64,000 nucleotides of DNA from 3107 sp965216225 (GCA_965216225.1 CBDCFF010000027.1:98221-162220), one strand, 5' to 3'; positions 50,640-60,254 are shown, numbered from the stretch's first letter. Numbers and translations: made by a program. The notes: generated from the letters alone by a model not told the origin.

Positions 50640-51146
50640 TCCGCCCCCGCGTTAGGTCGGCTTCAACGGACGCTCACGTTCGATCTGAATGTTCTGGTGA
50701 AGGAAACATGTTCCGACGCGGCGGCCTCTGTCCCGGCCGCCGGTCTGGAGTTCGAACTGCAAATCGCCCCGCGACCGCTGCCGGTGCGCGCCGACCCGGT
50801 ATTCGTGTCCGAAGCGATCAAGAACCTGATCGACAATGCCCGCAAACACGGTGGCGCCGGGTTGACACGGGTCGAGGTGCGGACCTGCGCCGACGCCGAC
50901 GCCGACCGGGCAACGCTTGCCGGCCGGGACGATGGCGCGGGGCTGTCGCCCGACGAAACCGAAAACGTGTTCAGCCGGTTCTCGCAGCTTGAACCATCCG
51001 ATGGCTGCGGCCTTGGCCTTGCGATTGCGTCATCCGTTGCCGAACGGCCCGGCGGAACGCTTCGCATTGATGCCGTATCCTCTGGCGCAAGCCTCACCCT
51101 GGCCTTGCCGCTGGCGCAGGACGGCAATCGGCCGCCATCGCACTGA
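50640..51146 (+). pseudogene. C-terminal fragment of a sensor histidine kinase
   Basis: Only the ATP-binding (HATPase_c) end of a histidine kinase is present: N box NLIDNARKHGGAG, G1-like GRDDGAGLSPDE, F box FSRFSQLE and G2-like GCGLGLAIASSV. The sensor and the phospho-accepting histidine are missing because the IS66-family element abuts the break. The open frame uses an ATG that lies in IS sequence. No partner response regulator gene is in the window. Confidence 0.75.
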
Positions 51147-51160
51147 ACGAACGCCGGTTT

Positions 51161-52561
51161 TCACACCTGTCCGGGCAGCCACAGAACGATGGCCGGAAAC
51201 GCCACCAGCAGCGCGATGGTGATGGCGTCGGCGATGAAAAATGGCGTGACGCCCTTGAACACGTCCTGAACGCTCAGGTCATCGCGCACACCGGCCACCA
51301 CGAAGCAATTCAATCCGATCGGCGGGGTGATCAGGCAGAACTCGGCCATCTTCACCACCAGGATGCCGAACCAGATCGCGCACATCGGGCCGGACATGCC
51401 GAAGGTGCTGTCTGCGGCGCTTACCAATTCGCCACCGTTCAGCGCCATGACAGCCGGGTAGACGACGGGCAGGGTAAGAAGGAGCATCCCGATTGCGTCC
51501 ATGAACATGCCCAGCACCGCATAGGCCAGCAGAATGCAGACGAGGATCAGCATGGGCGACAGGGTGAGCGAGGTGATCCAGTCGGCGAATGCGCCCGGCA
51601 GGTTGGCGAAGCCAAGGAACCGGACATAGATGAGCACCCCCCAGATGATGGTGAAGATCATGACCGACAGCCGGGCGGTTTCCAGCAGGGCGTCCTTCAG
51701 TTCGCTCCAGCGCATACCGCGATAAAGCGCGATCAGGAAAATCACGAAAGCGCCGATTGCGCCGCCTTCGGTGGGGGTGCCCCAGGCGCCGCCGCCGAAG
51801 GGGTTGTAGACGAAGAAAATTATGGTCACGACGACGAAAACGATGGGCAGCGCGGGCGGCAGCGACACCAGGCGTTCGCGCCAGGTAAAGCCGCTGACCG
51901 GCGGGCCGAAGCCCTTGATGGCAAGCGCCATGCCGATGATCAGGAGTGCGTAGATCACCGCCGAGAAGGCCCCCGGAATGAAGCCCGCCAGCAGCAGCCT
52001 GCCAACGTCCTGTTCGACGATGATTGCGTAGATCACCAGAATCGCCGAGGGCGGGATAAGCGAGGCGAGCGTGCCCCCGGCGGCCACGACACCGGCGGCA
52101 AAGCGCTTGTCATAGCCGATTTTCAGCATCTCGGGGATGGCGATGCGCGCAAATACGGCTGCGGTGGCGACCGACGCGCCCGAGACGGCGGCGAATCCTG
52201 CGGTCGCGAACACCGTTGACACCGCCAGCCCGCCCGGCGCCCAGGCAAGCCAGCGCTTGGCCGCTTCGAACAGCGCCCTGGTCAGCCCAGCGTAATAGGC
52301 CAGATAACCGATCAGGATGAAAGTAGGGATCAGGCTGAGGGCCTGGGACGAAATCTTTGAATGCGGCACCTGCCCTGCGGTCTTGACCGATACGGTCAGC
52401 GCCCAGCCGAAAGCCTCGGGGTCATAGCCTTTCTTCGCCCAGAAAATCCAGATCAGCCCGACCAGACCCGCCAGACCGGCGGCAAAGGCCACGCGCATCC
52501 CGAGGATGACGAGAACCAGCATCCCGCCGGAAACAGCCAGCCCGATGTCAATGGGTTCCAT
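51161..52561 (-). CDS. dctM: TRAP transporter large permease DctM
   Basis: A 466-aa membrane protein with about 12 helices and the DctM/TtdT signature (VAAGGTLASLIPPSAILVIYAIIVEQDVGRLLLAGFIPGAFSA region). It is the sodium-coupled permease of a TRAP importer for organic acids. It follows dctQ by 11 nt, and dctP lies upstream in the same direction. The substrate cannot be told from the sequence. Confidence 0.93.
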   Translation of the reverse strand: MEPIDIGLAVSGGMLVLVILGMRVAFAAGLAGLVGLIWIFWAKKGYDPEAFGWALTVSVKTAGQVPHSKISSQALSLIPTFILIGYLAYYAGLTRALFEAAKRWLAWAPGGLAVSTVFATAGFAAVSGASVATAAVFARIAIPEMLKIGYDKRFAAGVVAAGGTLASLIPPSAILVIYAIIVEQDVGRLLLAGFIPGAFSAVIYALLIIGMALAIKGFGPPVSGFTWRERLVSLPPALPIVFVVVTIIFFVYNPFGGGAWGTPTEGGAIGAFVIFLIALYRGMRWSELKDALLETARLSVMIFTIIWGVLIYVRFLGFANLPGAFADWITSLTLSPMLILVCILLAYAVLGMFMDAIGMLLLTLPVVYPAVMALNGGELVSAADSTFGMSGPMCAIWFGILVVKMAEFCLITPPIGLNCFVVAGVRDDLSVQDVFKGVTPFFIADAITIALLVAFPAIVLWLPGQV

Positions 52562-52572
52562 CCCGGCCTTCC

Positions 52573-53205
52573 CTAAGTGTCATGGCCCGAGACAGGCCCG
52601 GCTTCCATGGTCGCCTGGGTGGCGGCATCGGCGACAAGCGGCACCGCGACGGGCCGGGCGTCGTTGCGCAGAAAAGCCCCGCCGTAGGCCCAGAGTTGCA
52701 GCGCAAGGCGCAGGCAGATCACGCCGAAGGCCACCGGAACGAGCAGTTTCGCCGGCCAGACCGGCAGGGCGATGTCCATCGAGCTGTCGCGGCTCCACAA
52801 GGGTGCGGAGAAATCGAAACTGCGCTGGAAATGCGCCCAGCTTCCCCAGATCAGCAGGATCATCAGAAGCCCGATCGCCAGCGTCGTGACAATCTCGGCC
52901 AGGTAAAGCGCCCGCCCCCTGAGCGCGCTGACCAGCATGTCCATGCGGATATGGCCACCGTTGCGCTGCGCGTAGGCAATTCCCATGAAGGCGACAAGGG
53001 GCATGGCCTGTTCGATCCAGTCCACATAGCCCGGCAGCGGCTGGTTGAAAAAATTGCGCCCGCCGACAGAGATGACCGCCAGGATCATCAGCCCGAAAAC
53101 CGCAAGCCCGCTGACAAGGGCAAGCGCGGTTTCCATGCGATAAAGGCGCTGGTCGATCCTGCTGAGCATACTGTCATCGGACAGCACAGGCGATGAGCCA
53201 GCCAT
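52573..53205 (-). CDS. dctQ: TRAP transporter small permease DctQ
   Basis: A 210-aa protein with four membrane helices typical of DctQ: a first helix (VSGLAVFGLMILAVISVGGRNFFNQPLPGYVDWIEQ), the AQRNGGHIRMDMLVSAL loop and a C-terminal pair of helices. The start at 53203-53205 (MAGSSPVLSDDSM) is used; the upstream extension has no similarity. It connects the binding protein to the large permease. Confidence 0.88.
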   Translation of the reverse strand: MAGSSPVLSDDSMLSRIDQRLYRMETALALVSGLAVFGLMILAVISVGGRNFFNQPLPGYVDWIEQAMPLVAFMGIAYAQRNGGHIRMDMLVSALRGRALYLAEIVTTLAIGLLMILLIWGSWAHFQRSFDFSAPLWSRDSSMDIALPVWPAKLLVPVAFGVICLRLALQLWAYGGAFLRNDARPVAVPLVADAATQATMEAGPVSGHDT

Positions 53206-53317
53206 GACGGGCCTCCGATGCGTGGTCTTTGCAGGGTCTTTGCAGGCTGTCTGCAAACTGCAAGGGGTTGCCCGGTGCCGACAGATGTGGCGGCGGCGCC
53301 GAGGCGGCGGTCACGGC

Positions 53318-54328
53318 CTAGTTGGCGGCGGCAATCATGCCGGTCACGAGGTCGTAGAGCTCTTTCGCGGGCAGGCCGCGGGCCGTGTTCTCTTCGATCC
53401 ATGCGGCAGCGGCGGGTGCGGCGGCGGCCTCCTTGAACGCGGCGATCTCTTCATCCGGGAATGTCACTCGTTTGATACCACGCTCGTCCAGCGCCGGACC
53501 CCATGCGGTCATCGTGTTGTTGGCGTAGAAATCGACATAGTGGTCAAGCGCCTCGTTCACCGAACCCAGCAGGGCCTCGCGTTCCGCATCCGGCAGGGCT
53601 TCCAGCGCGTCGATATTCACCACCACCGGGCAGTTCACGGTTCCGGGGTTCAGGTTCGTGGTCCACCAGGTGCCGTTTTCGATGGTGCCGAAGGACATGT
53701 GGGCATGGGGCGCAAAGCTGACTGCCCTGACCACGCCGCTGTCCATCGCCTGGCGCACCTCGGTTGCCGACATCGAGGTCGGCACCGCGCCCACGGTTTC
53801 CATGGCTTTTCCGATGCCGCCGGTGGCCCGCACTGAAAGACCCCTGAAATCGTCCAGCGACGCGGGGGCGTCACCCACGCCGACCAGATTGTATTGCGGC
53901 AGCGGCGAAGGCATCAGAAGCGTCGCGTTCCAGCGCGCGAGGTCCGCCACCACGGCCGGGTGCCGATACACCGCCATGGACAGTTCGGCCTCCTGTCTCA
54001 GCGAGCTTACGCCAAGGAACGGCAGTTCCAGAACCGTGATCGACGGGTTCTTGTCGCGGTGATAACCGGCGCAGAACTGGGCCATCTCGAAGGCGCCGAT
54101 CGAGATGCCATCAAGGTTTTCGCGGTTATTCGAAAGCCCGCCATAGCTGATGTTCAGGGTAAACGCGCCGCCGGTCTTTTCGCTGACCAGTTCGGCCAGT
54201 TTCTCGACATGCTCGGTGAAGGCGCGGCGTTTGCCCCACAGCGAGACGTTCCATTCAGTGGCCACGGCCTCGGTGGCAAGGCCAAGGGAAAGGACGGCAA
54301 CGGCTGCCCGGCCCGGATATTTGCGCAT
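53318..54328 (-). CDS. dctP: TRAP transporter substrate-binding protein DctP
   Basis: A 336-aa periplasmic binding protein with a signal peptide (MRKYPGRAAVAVLSLGLATEAVA, cut near AVA-TE). Family features are EHVEKLAELVSEKTGGAFTLNISYGG at the start and, near the middle, DFRGLSVRATGGIGKAMETVGAVPTSMSATEVRQAMDSGVV with the conserved Arg for carboxylate binding. GGAGGAG precedes the ATG. The preceding spacer has an inverted repeat GCGGA-AA-TCCGC (54431-54442), a possible operator. Confidence 0.92.
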   Translation of the reverse strand: MRKYPGRAAVAVLSLGLATEAVATEWNVSLWGKRRAFTEHVEKLAELVSEKTGGAFTLNISYGGLSNNRENLDGISIGAFEMAQFCAGYHRDKNPSITVLELPFLGVSSLRQEAELSMAVYRHPAVVADLARWNATLLMPSPLPQYNLVGVGDAPASLDDFRGLSVRATGGIGKAMETVGAVPTSMSATEVRQAMDSGVVRAVSFAPHAHMSFGTIENGTWWTTNLNPGTVNCPVVVNIDALEALPDAEREALLGSVNEALDHYVDFYANNTMTAWGPALDERGIKRVTFPDEEIAAFKEAAAAPAAAAWIEENTARGLPAKELYDLVTGMIAAAN

Positions 54329-54725
54329 GGTGTCTCCTCCCGGATGCACGCGGTTCGGTTGTGTGCAAGCATCTGTACACCGTGGCCGCCCGGATATGAA
54401 GAAAAATGCGCGCCGTTTCCGAATTCGCCTGCGGAAATCCGCAAGGGGACCGGGGCTCAGAACAGGGCGTCCTTGTCGAGGCTCTGTTGCAAACTATCAG
54501 GCGCCCGGAAGTTTGGCCAGGAATTGCCTTTTGACTTCATGTCGCCAGACGGTTTTCGAGCATGGACATCGCCTCGGATAACCCGCAACGGTCCAAGCCA
54601 AATGCCCGCTCGATCATCCGGACTTCGCCGTTTGTTTCATCCCGGACGATCACATAGGCCGCTCGTCGTACCGCCCTGTTCATGGCAAGCTCGGTCCTGG
54701 GCGAGGTTCGGGACGGAGGCAGGAC
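54329..54725. other. intergenic region with an IS6-like end and a 48-codon frame
   Basis: About 400 nt upstream of dctP. GGCTCTGTTGCAAA at 54480-54493 resembles the terminal repeat of IS6-family elements (GGnnCTGTTGCAAA), but no IS6 transposase follows. A minus-strand frame at 54537-54683 could encode 48 aa (MNRAVRRAAYVIVRDETNG...) of unknown type. It may be a remnant of a larger gene. Confidence 0.4.
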
Positions 54726-55135
54726 ATGCTGATTTCGTTGCACAGGCAGGCAACTGCGACGCCGAAGATCAGAGCCGGGATCCAGGCGAGCAAAGAGCCC
54801 GCATGGATCGTGGCGGAGCGCTGCGGCATCTGCGAACAGACCGTCTGGAAGTGGCGCAAGCGCGACAGCCTTCAGGATCGCAGCCACACTGCGCATCGGT
54901 TGCAGACCACGCTGACGTTGGCGCAAGAGGCTGTGGCGGTTTCGCTGCGCAGGACGCTGCCTGCGCCACTCGACGATCTGCTCGCCGTGGTGCGTGAGTT
55001 TCCGAACCCGCATGTCTCCCGCTCGGGGCTGGACCGGTGTCTGCGCCGCCATGGTGTCGGAGACCTGCGGGCCGCCCCCTCCGCGATGCCGCGATCCATG
55101 TCCTCCAGCGACAGCGACGGCCCGTCGTCCCCCTG
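54726..55135 (+). pseudogene. IS481-like transposase, N-terminal fragment
   Basis: The frame begins MLISLHRQATATPKIRAGIQ and contains a helix-turn-helix (WIVAERCGICEQTVWKWRKRDS, then RSHTAHRLQTTLT and LDDLLAVVREFPNPHVSRSGLDRCLRRHGVGDLR). This is the DNA-binding half of the IS481-type transposases I know. After about 55070 the sequence no longer matches, and the IS3-type relic begins at 55136. The catalytic domain is absent. Confidence 0.7.
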
Positions 55136-55202
55136 TGTCAGGGAAGTTGTCCTCTGCTCTACTTTTCCTCTATTTTTCATATGGGCGTGACAGGACGCTG
55201 AC

Positions 55203-55349
55203 GTGGGATATTCACCGGAACGCAAGGCTGCGGTGCTGAAGCGGATGCTGCCTCCGAACAACCTGCCTGTGCGGCGCTTGTCGCAGGAGGAGGAAATATC
55301 GGAGGCGACACAGCACAAGTGGCGGGCTCAGGCGCGTGGCAAGGGTTGA
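55203..55349 (+). pseudogene. IS3-family OrfA-like helix-turn-helix fragment
   Basis: A 48-aa frame from GTG (GYSPERKAAVLKRMLPPNNL, then LSQEEEISEATQHKWRAQARGKG). It resembles the start of IS3-type OrfA proteins that recognise the element ends, but stops early, directly before the OrfB remnant. Probably non-functional. Confidence 0.6.
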
Positions 55350-55352
55350 CTC

Positions 55353-55766
55353 TTGCCGAATGCCGATGCCGGCCCCGAGGGCTGGGCATCATGGCGGTCC
55401 CGCAGCCGCCCGCGCGTCAGCAACGACAACCCGTTCTCCGAGGTTCTCTTGCGCACCTGCAAGTATCGCCCGGACTGGCCGACCAGGGGCTTTGCGACGA
55501 AAGCCGGGGGGCAAGCCCGGGTAAAAAGCTTCGCCAATCGGTACAACTGCGAGCACCTCCACAGCGCGATCAGCTTCGTCACGCCTAATATGCGCCACAG
55601 CGGGCTGGAACGTGATGCCCTCGCAAACCGCGCCATTCTCCATGCAAATGCACGCGCGCAACCACAACGATGGTCAGGAAAGGCGCGCAACCGGAAGCCC
55701 GCCGGACCCGTCTGGCTGAACCCGGAACGCGAAACCGGCGCGCCGGAAATCAGAGATGCCGCATGA
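55353..55766 (+). pseudogene. IS3-family OrfB transposase, C-terminal fragment
   Basis: From about residue 20 the frame reads SRPRVSNDNPFSEVLLRTCKYRP, RFANRYN-like KSFANRYNCEHLHSAISFVTP and QRWSGKARNRKPAGPVWLNPE, which is the end of the integrase core of IS3-type OrfB including the last catalytic glutamate region. The first two catalytic aspartates are missing, so it is inactive. Confidence 0.7.
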
Positions 55767-55918
55767 AAGCGGCGGACAACTCATTTGACAAACACCGGAC
55801 ACGGGTAACAATGTGTGTCCGGGTTTTGGCCTGAAGGCTTGCGAAACATGCATCATTTCACGCCGTCATGGCGAGAATTGATCGGACCAGGGCCTCGTTT
55901 CCCCCGTGGAAACTCGTG

Positions 55919-56203
55919 ATCATCGCCGCCATGACCGGCCTGGCGCCGATACCACATGACAGCGGGGCGATGCGAGGCAGGAGAGCTGTCGCCGGCGGCA
56001 GGCGGTCTCTACGCCATGTGCTGTTCCAGGCTGCGCTGGCCGCCGCCTGTCACAATCCGGTTCTCAAGCCTGTCGCAAAACGTCTCAAGGAGCGAGGGAA
56101 GCCGCACAAACCTGTCATAATCGCAATCGCACGCAGGCTGGTCACAATCGCGAACGCGATCATCAAAACCGGCATCCCCTGGCGCCATCAGCTCACAGAA
56201 TAG
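55919..56203 (+). pseudogene. IS110-family transposase, C-terminal fragment
   Basis: The frame contains the transposase_20 end domain of IS110/IS1111 elements: AMTGLAPIPHDSGAMRGRRAVAGGRRSLRHVLFQAALAAACHNPVLK, then KPHKPVIIAIARRLVTIANAIIK. The N-terminal DEDD catalytic domain is missing. The open frame starts at 55868, but the first codons do not match the family. Confidence 0.75.
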
Positions 56204-56475
56204 ACACAGTTGTTAATTTCACTACCGGAATATCTCGCCCGTATCTGTGTTCAAATACAGTCGATTTGCGATGGGCGCACCGCCGCAATAGGTGAAATAG
56301 ACAGGCTCGTTGCGATGGTTGGAAGACTTCACCCAACCGCCCATGTCGCGGAAATCGCGTTCGGTTGCAGCGGCGTTGCGCAATTAGAGCGGTTCATCAT
56401 TTGTTTGAATCTCGGGATTCCGTTTTTCGTTGAATTGTGATTCAAACTGCGTGCCGGGACTGGAGGCCGGCATGC

Positions 56476-56764
56476 ATGGTAAAACCCTATTCGAATGATC
56501 TTCGGGAGCGTGCAGTAGCAGCTGTTGTTTCCGGCGAGACGGCACGTGTTGTGGCTGCCCGTTTCTCGGTGGCTGTTTCTTCGGTGATCAAGTGGCGCCA
56601 GCGATATCGCGAGACTGGCAGCGTGGCGCCTGGCAAGATGGGTGGCCACCGCAGGATTATCCTTGAACCCCACCGTGATTTTATCCTGGAGCAGATCAAC
56701 CGCACGCCGCACCTGACGCTGCATGGTCTGAAAGACATGCTGGCGAAGCGGGGCGTCAAGGTGT
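56476..56764 (+). pseudogene. IS630-family transposase, N-terminal fragment
   Basis: MVKPYSNDLRERAVAAVVSGETARVVAARFSVAVSSVIKWRQRYRETG is the helix-turn-helix start of IS630-type transposases, continuing to HLTLHGLKDMLAKRGVKV. At 56765 the IS21 element begins and the rest of the gene, including the DDE domain, is not found on its far side. So the IS21 insertion was followed by deletion or rearrangement. The 56204-56475 spacer before it has no convincing gene. Confidence 0.75.
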
Positions 56765-56948
56765 TGCTGCGCGACAAACAAGGTGAGAATCCAGCGTCAA
56801 TCAGGATGAGAACGCGTGTGCGGGGGCTCGCAGGGAGGGCGTAGCCCGACTGGGGAGGCCCCGCACACGCGTTTTGCCCTTTTGGGGCGGGCCTGACGGT
56901 TGTGGCCGGCTCGGATAAGGAATGATTTTCTGTGCAAGGGGATCGTTC

Positions 56949-58471
56949 ATGCCGGGCTGTCATGTCACTGACCAACAAATGAGGCTCTTCATGACGCTCA
57001 GATCGACCCATTCCGTTGCCGTTGCCGCTGCCAAGGCGGGGATCAGCCAGGCAACGGGCTATCGGCTGCAAGCTGACCCAATTTTACCATCACAGAAGAA
57101 GGCCCCTCGCGGCCGGCGGCGTCCGGACCCGCTGGCGGACATTTTTGATGCGGAGGTCGTGCCGCTTCTGCGGTCCTCACCGGGGATCCGACCTGTGGCG
57201 GTTTACGAGGAGCTTCTGCGTCGGCATTCTGATCTGGGTACGGGCATCCGACGGACTCCGGAGCGACGGATACGCGCCTGGAATGCGGAACACGGCCCTG
57301 AACAGGACGTCATTTTCCGGCAGACCCACACACCCGGGCAAAATGGGCCTGTCGGATTTCACCGCCATGGGCAAGTTGGGTGTGACCATTGCCGGTGAGG
57401 CACTGGGCCATCGACTGTATCACTTCCGGCTTGCCTATAGCGGGTTTCAGCACGCCCACGTCGTGCTGGGCGGCGAAAGCTATGTGGCGCTGGCTGAGGG
57501 ATTGCAGAACGCCCTCTGGACGCTCGGCGGCGTGCCACACAATCATGGAACTGACAGCCTGTCGGCGGCCTTCAAGAACCTGGATAAGTCATCCCGGGCC
57601 GATCTAACCGACCGCTTCGACGCCCTGTGCAACCATTATGGAATGACGCCGACGCGCAACAACAAGGGCGTCGCACACGAGAACGGTTCCATCGAGAGCC
57701 CCAATGGGCATCTGAAGCGCACCATTGAGGACGCGCTGGTCATGCGTGGGTCGCGCGACTTCGAAAGCTTGCAAGATTATCGTCGCTTCATCGACGAGAT
57801 CGTGGGCCGGATCAACGCCCGCAATGCCAAGCGTATCGATGCGGAACGTGCGAGCCTCAGACCTTTGCCGACGCGGCGGACCACGGATTACGAGGAGATC
57901 ACGTTGCGCGTCACTTCCTCCGGGGGGCTTCACCTTGCGCAAGGTGTTCTACACCGTGCCATCCCGGTTGATCGGGCATCAGCTGCGGGTTCGGCTCTAC
58001 GATGATCGGTTGGAGCTGTTCCTGGGAAGCTCTGCCCTGCTAACGCTGACACGCGGACGAGCCTCGAGCACCGGGAGCCATGGGCACGTGGTCAATTACC
58101 ACCACGTCATCCACTCCTTGCGCAAAAAGCCCATGGCGCTGATGGGGCTGGTCTATCGGGATCAGCTATTCCCGCGCCGGGCGTTCCGTAACATGTTCGC
58201 ATTCCTGCTGGAGCAGACCAGTGAGAAGGCGGCGTGTCGCATGGTTGTCGATCTTCTGGCGCTGGCACACGAGCGGGGCTGCGAGGCTGAATTGGCAGCG
58301 CAGCTTGAGGAGGACCTTCGCCAGAAGCGCCCGCCTGACATGGCGGCCCTACGCGCAGTGTTTAGCCCATCACAAGACGCACTCCCCCAAGTCGCGGTGC
58401 AACTGGCCGACCTGTCATCTTACGACCAGTTGGTCGGCGGTACGCCATCCGCTCAGGAGGTGACAGCATGA
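56949..58471 (+). pseudogene. istA: IS21 transposase IstA, broken by two single-base frameshifts
   Basis: Read across three frames the product is a full IstA. The first part has an HTH (KAGISQATGYRLQADP). The second has the DDE core (GLSDFTAMGKLGVTIAGEALGH, HNHGTDSLSAAFKNL, NNKGVAHENGSIESPNGHLKR). The third is the C-terminal region (RKVFYTVPSRLIGHQLRVRLYDD to the stop overlapping istB). Breaks lie at CCCGGGCAAAA near 57337 and at a GGGGGG run near 57923; both are explained by one extra G. Confidence 0.85.
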
Positions 58472-59277
58472 CATCGCCCCAGACCGATACCGCCCGCCTA
58501 ACCTTGGCTCTGACCGAATTGCGCTTGCCAGCCATCAAGGCGCTATGGCCGCGCTTTGCGGAACAAGCCGACAAGGAAGGCTGGCCCGCCGCTCGGATGC
58601 TCAGCACCCTGGTGGAGCATGAACTGGCTGAACGAGATCGCCGTCGTATCGAGCGACATCTCGCACAGGCACGCCTGTTGCCCGGAAAAACGATCGACAC
58701 CTTCGACTTCACAGCCGTCCCCATGCTGTCCAAGGCCCATGTCAGTGCGATCACCGCTGGCGACAGCTGGATCGGAAAGGGCGGCAACATCCTGCTGTTT
58801 GGGCCGCCAGGTGTGGGCAAATCACATCTCGGCTCAGCCATCGGGCTCGCCCTTGTCGAGCAAGGCTACCGCGTCCTATTCAGCCGCACCACCGATCTGG
58901 TCCAGAAACTCCAACAGGCCCGCCGCGATCTCGTCCTCGAAAGTGCCATTGCAAAGCTCGACAAATTCCATCTGCTGATCCTCGATGACATCACCTACGT
59001 CACCAAGGATCAGGCTGAAACCAGTGTGCTCTTCGAACTCATCAGCGCGAGATATGAACGCCGCTCAATGTTGATCACGGCCAACCAGCCCTTCGGGGAG
59101 TGGAATGCGATTTTTCCAGACCCGGCCATGACATTGGCCGCCGTCGACAGGCTCGTGCACCACGCAACCATCTTCGAGATGAATGTCGAAAGCTACCGGC
59201 GAAGAGCAGCACAAAAGGCAAAGGGGCCGGGAAGGCCTGCACAAAAAGCCACACCGGAAAACACCAAAGCTGATTGA
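58468..59277 (+). CDS. istB: IS21 helper ATPase IstB
   Basis: IstB (269 aa) is a DnaA/DnaC-like AAA+ ATPase that selects target DNA for IstA. Walker A GPPGVGKS is at 112-119 and Walker B LLILDDITYV near 168. SVLFELISARYERRSMLITANQPFGEWNAIFPD contains sensor I. The gene appears intact and overlaps the istA end by 4 nt (ATGA). Confidence 0.93.
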   Translation: MTSPQTDTARLTLALTELRLPAIKALWPRFAEQADKEGWPAARMLSTLVEHELAERDRRRIERHLAQARLLPGKTIDTFDFTAVPMLSKAHVSAITAGDSWIGKGGNILLFGPPGVGKSHLGSAIGLALVEQGYRVLFSRTTDLVQKLQQARRDLVLESAIAKLDKFHLLILDDITYVTKDQAETSVLFELISARYERRSMLITANQPFGEWNAIFPDPAMTLAAVDRLVHHATIFEMNVESYRRRAAQKAKGPGRPAQKATPENTKAD

Positions 59278-59404
59278 CGCTCCGCGACAATCAAAAAACA
59301 AACCCCTTGATCGCGGCACAAAAGCCCGGCATCGTCCCAAACGTCGCGACCAAGGATTCTCATCCTGATTGACGCGCACTTCTCATCTTGATTGTCGCGC
59401 TACA

Positions 59405-59808
59405 GTCACAAAGCTCATCGAAGTGCGCAGGGGATTGACAGCTCTCCAGCTTGTGCATCTGGATTTGAAAAGCATGGAGTCAGAACAGCTCTATGAAATC
59501 CTTCAAGCCGTTCCGCAAAGCGATGAAGCAGAACGGGGGGCTTCTTCGATGAATAGGCACTCCATTGAGGAAGTATTAAAACTCCTCAATTCACGCGGGA
59601 CTATTGGGCGTGACAGAATGGCAAGCCTTGAGTTTCTTTATCTGGAAGTATTCAGGTTCGACCGGGGGCGCATTCCCAATCTGGAAGCTGAAGTGAACGC
59701 TAATCCGTCTCTCCTCTGCGAAGCCATCAGAATGGCATACAAAGGCAAAAATGACCCCCGAGACGTTGAACCCACCGAGGAGCAAAAGCGGGCAGCCAGA
59801 AACGCGCA
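59405..59808 (+). pseudogene. internal fragment of an unrecognised protein gene, cut by IS21 and IS256
   Basis: An open frame runs from the IS21 end into an IS256 fragment. It encodes about 134 residues: an acidic helical stretch (LVHLDLKSMESEQLYEILQAVPQSDEAER) and LEFLYLEVFRFDRGRIPNLEAEVNANPSLLCEAIRMAYKGKNDPRDVEPTEEQKRAA. It is clearly protein-like and moderate in GC, but I do not recognise the family with confidence. Both ends are lost. It could come from a large accessory or defence-island protein. Confidence 0.5.
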
Positions 59809-60048
59809 CGATCGAGAGCACCTTCGCCACCGTCCGCCACCGCACCGGCAAAACCAAAGGCTGCCTGAGCCGCAGGACCGGGTTGGCCATGGCATTCAAG
59901 CTGATGATGTCAGCGCAAGGAAAATGGCGAAAGCTCGACGGCGCCAACCGCATGCCAGAGATCATTGAAGGGGTTGAGTTCACAGACGGGATCAAGCAAA
60001 TTCACCACGCCGCATGATCACACCATCACCAACTTTCGGGCATAGCTC
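59809..60048 (+). mobile_element. IS256-family fragment (3' end of the transposase and terminal repeat)
   Basis: This 240-nt stretch is an almost exact inverted copy of 60918-61157. It encodes the last 64 residues or so of the IS256 transposase (IESTFATVRHRTGKTKGCLSRRTG to the stop at 60017) and the terminal repeat ending GGGCATAGCTC at 60048. The 5' part of the element is absent. At least two differences from the full copy show it is an older or independent copy. Confidence 0.85.
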
Positions 60049-60148
60049 ACTGCTCGATAGTCGAGGCTCGTATTGCAGGTGCCGAGAACAGTCTGATTTT
60101 CGCCAGATCAGGACACCATATCTGGCCCCCAATTACGCTCCACATCTG

Positions 60149-60213
60149 AATACGTTGTTCGCGGGTCACGACGAAGGTGCCGCCGCTTGGGGCCGGATCG
60201 CTTCGCTCATCCA
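60149..60213 (+). pseudogene. tiny IS66 tnpC relic
   Basis: Twenty-two codons read NTLFAGHDEGAAAWGRIASLIQ, which matches the C-terminal segment of IS66 TnpC proteins (xLFAGxDEGxxxWxxIASLI). It is a scrap left in the 60049-60254 spacer. The rest of this spacer has no gene that I can support. Confidence 0.5.
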
Positions 60214-60254
60214 GCGGATGCGGACCACAGGAGATCCACCTGTTGTCCACGCTC

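Larger units (their letters stand above)
55136..55790 (+). mobile_element. IS3-family relic with internal deletion and matching ends
   Basis: Imperfect terminal inverted repeats bound the element: TGTCAGGGAAGTTGTCC (55136-55152) and, inverted, TGTCAAATGAGTTGTCC (55774-55790), 13 of 17 identical. Between them are the orfA-like start (55203-55349) and only the C-terminal third of orfB (55353-55766). The central catalytic region is deleted, leaving 655 nt. No target duplication is visible. Confidence 0.65.
56765..59404 (+). mobile_element. IS21-family element (istA-istB) with matching ends
   Basis: The ends are inverted copies: TGCTGCGCGACA at 56765-56776 and, on the other strand, TGTAGCGCGACA at 59393-59404. 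Behind each lies the subterminal repeat GCGTCAATCAGGATGAGAA and a second TGAGAA block, typical of IS21 multiple terminal repeats. Length is 2640 nt. istB is intact, but istA carries two frameshifts. Confidence 0.88.

Noticed and set aside
54480..54493. GGCTCTGTTGCAAA as evidence of a complete IS6-family element
   Set aside because: No IS6 transposase and no second end are present; it is at most a stray terminal repeat.
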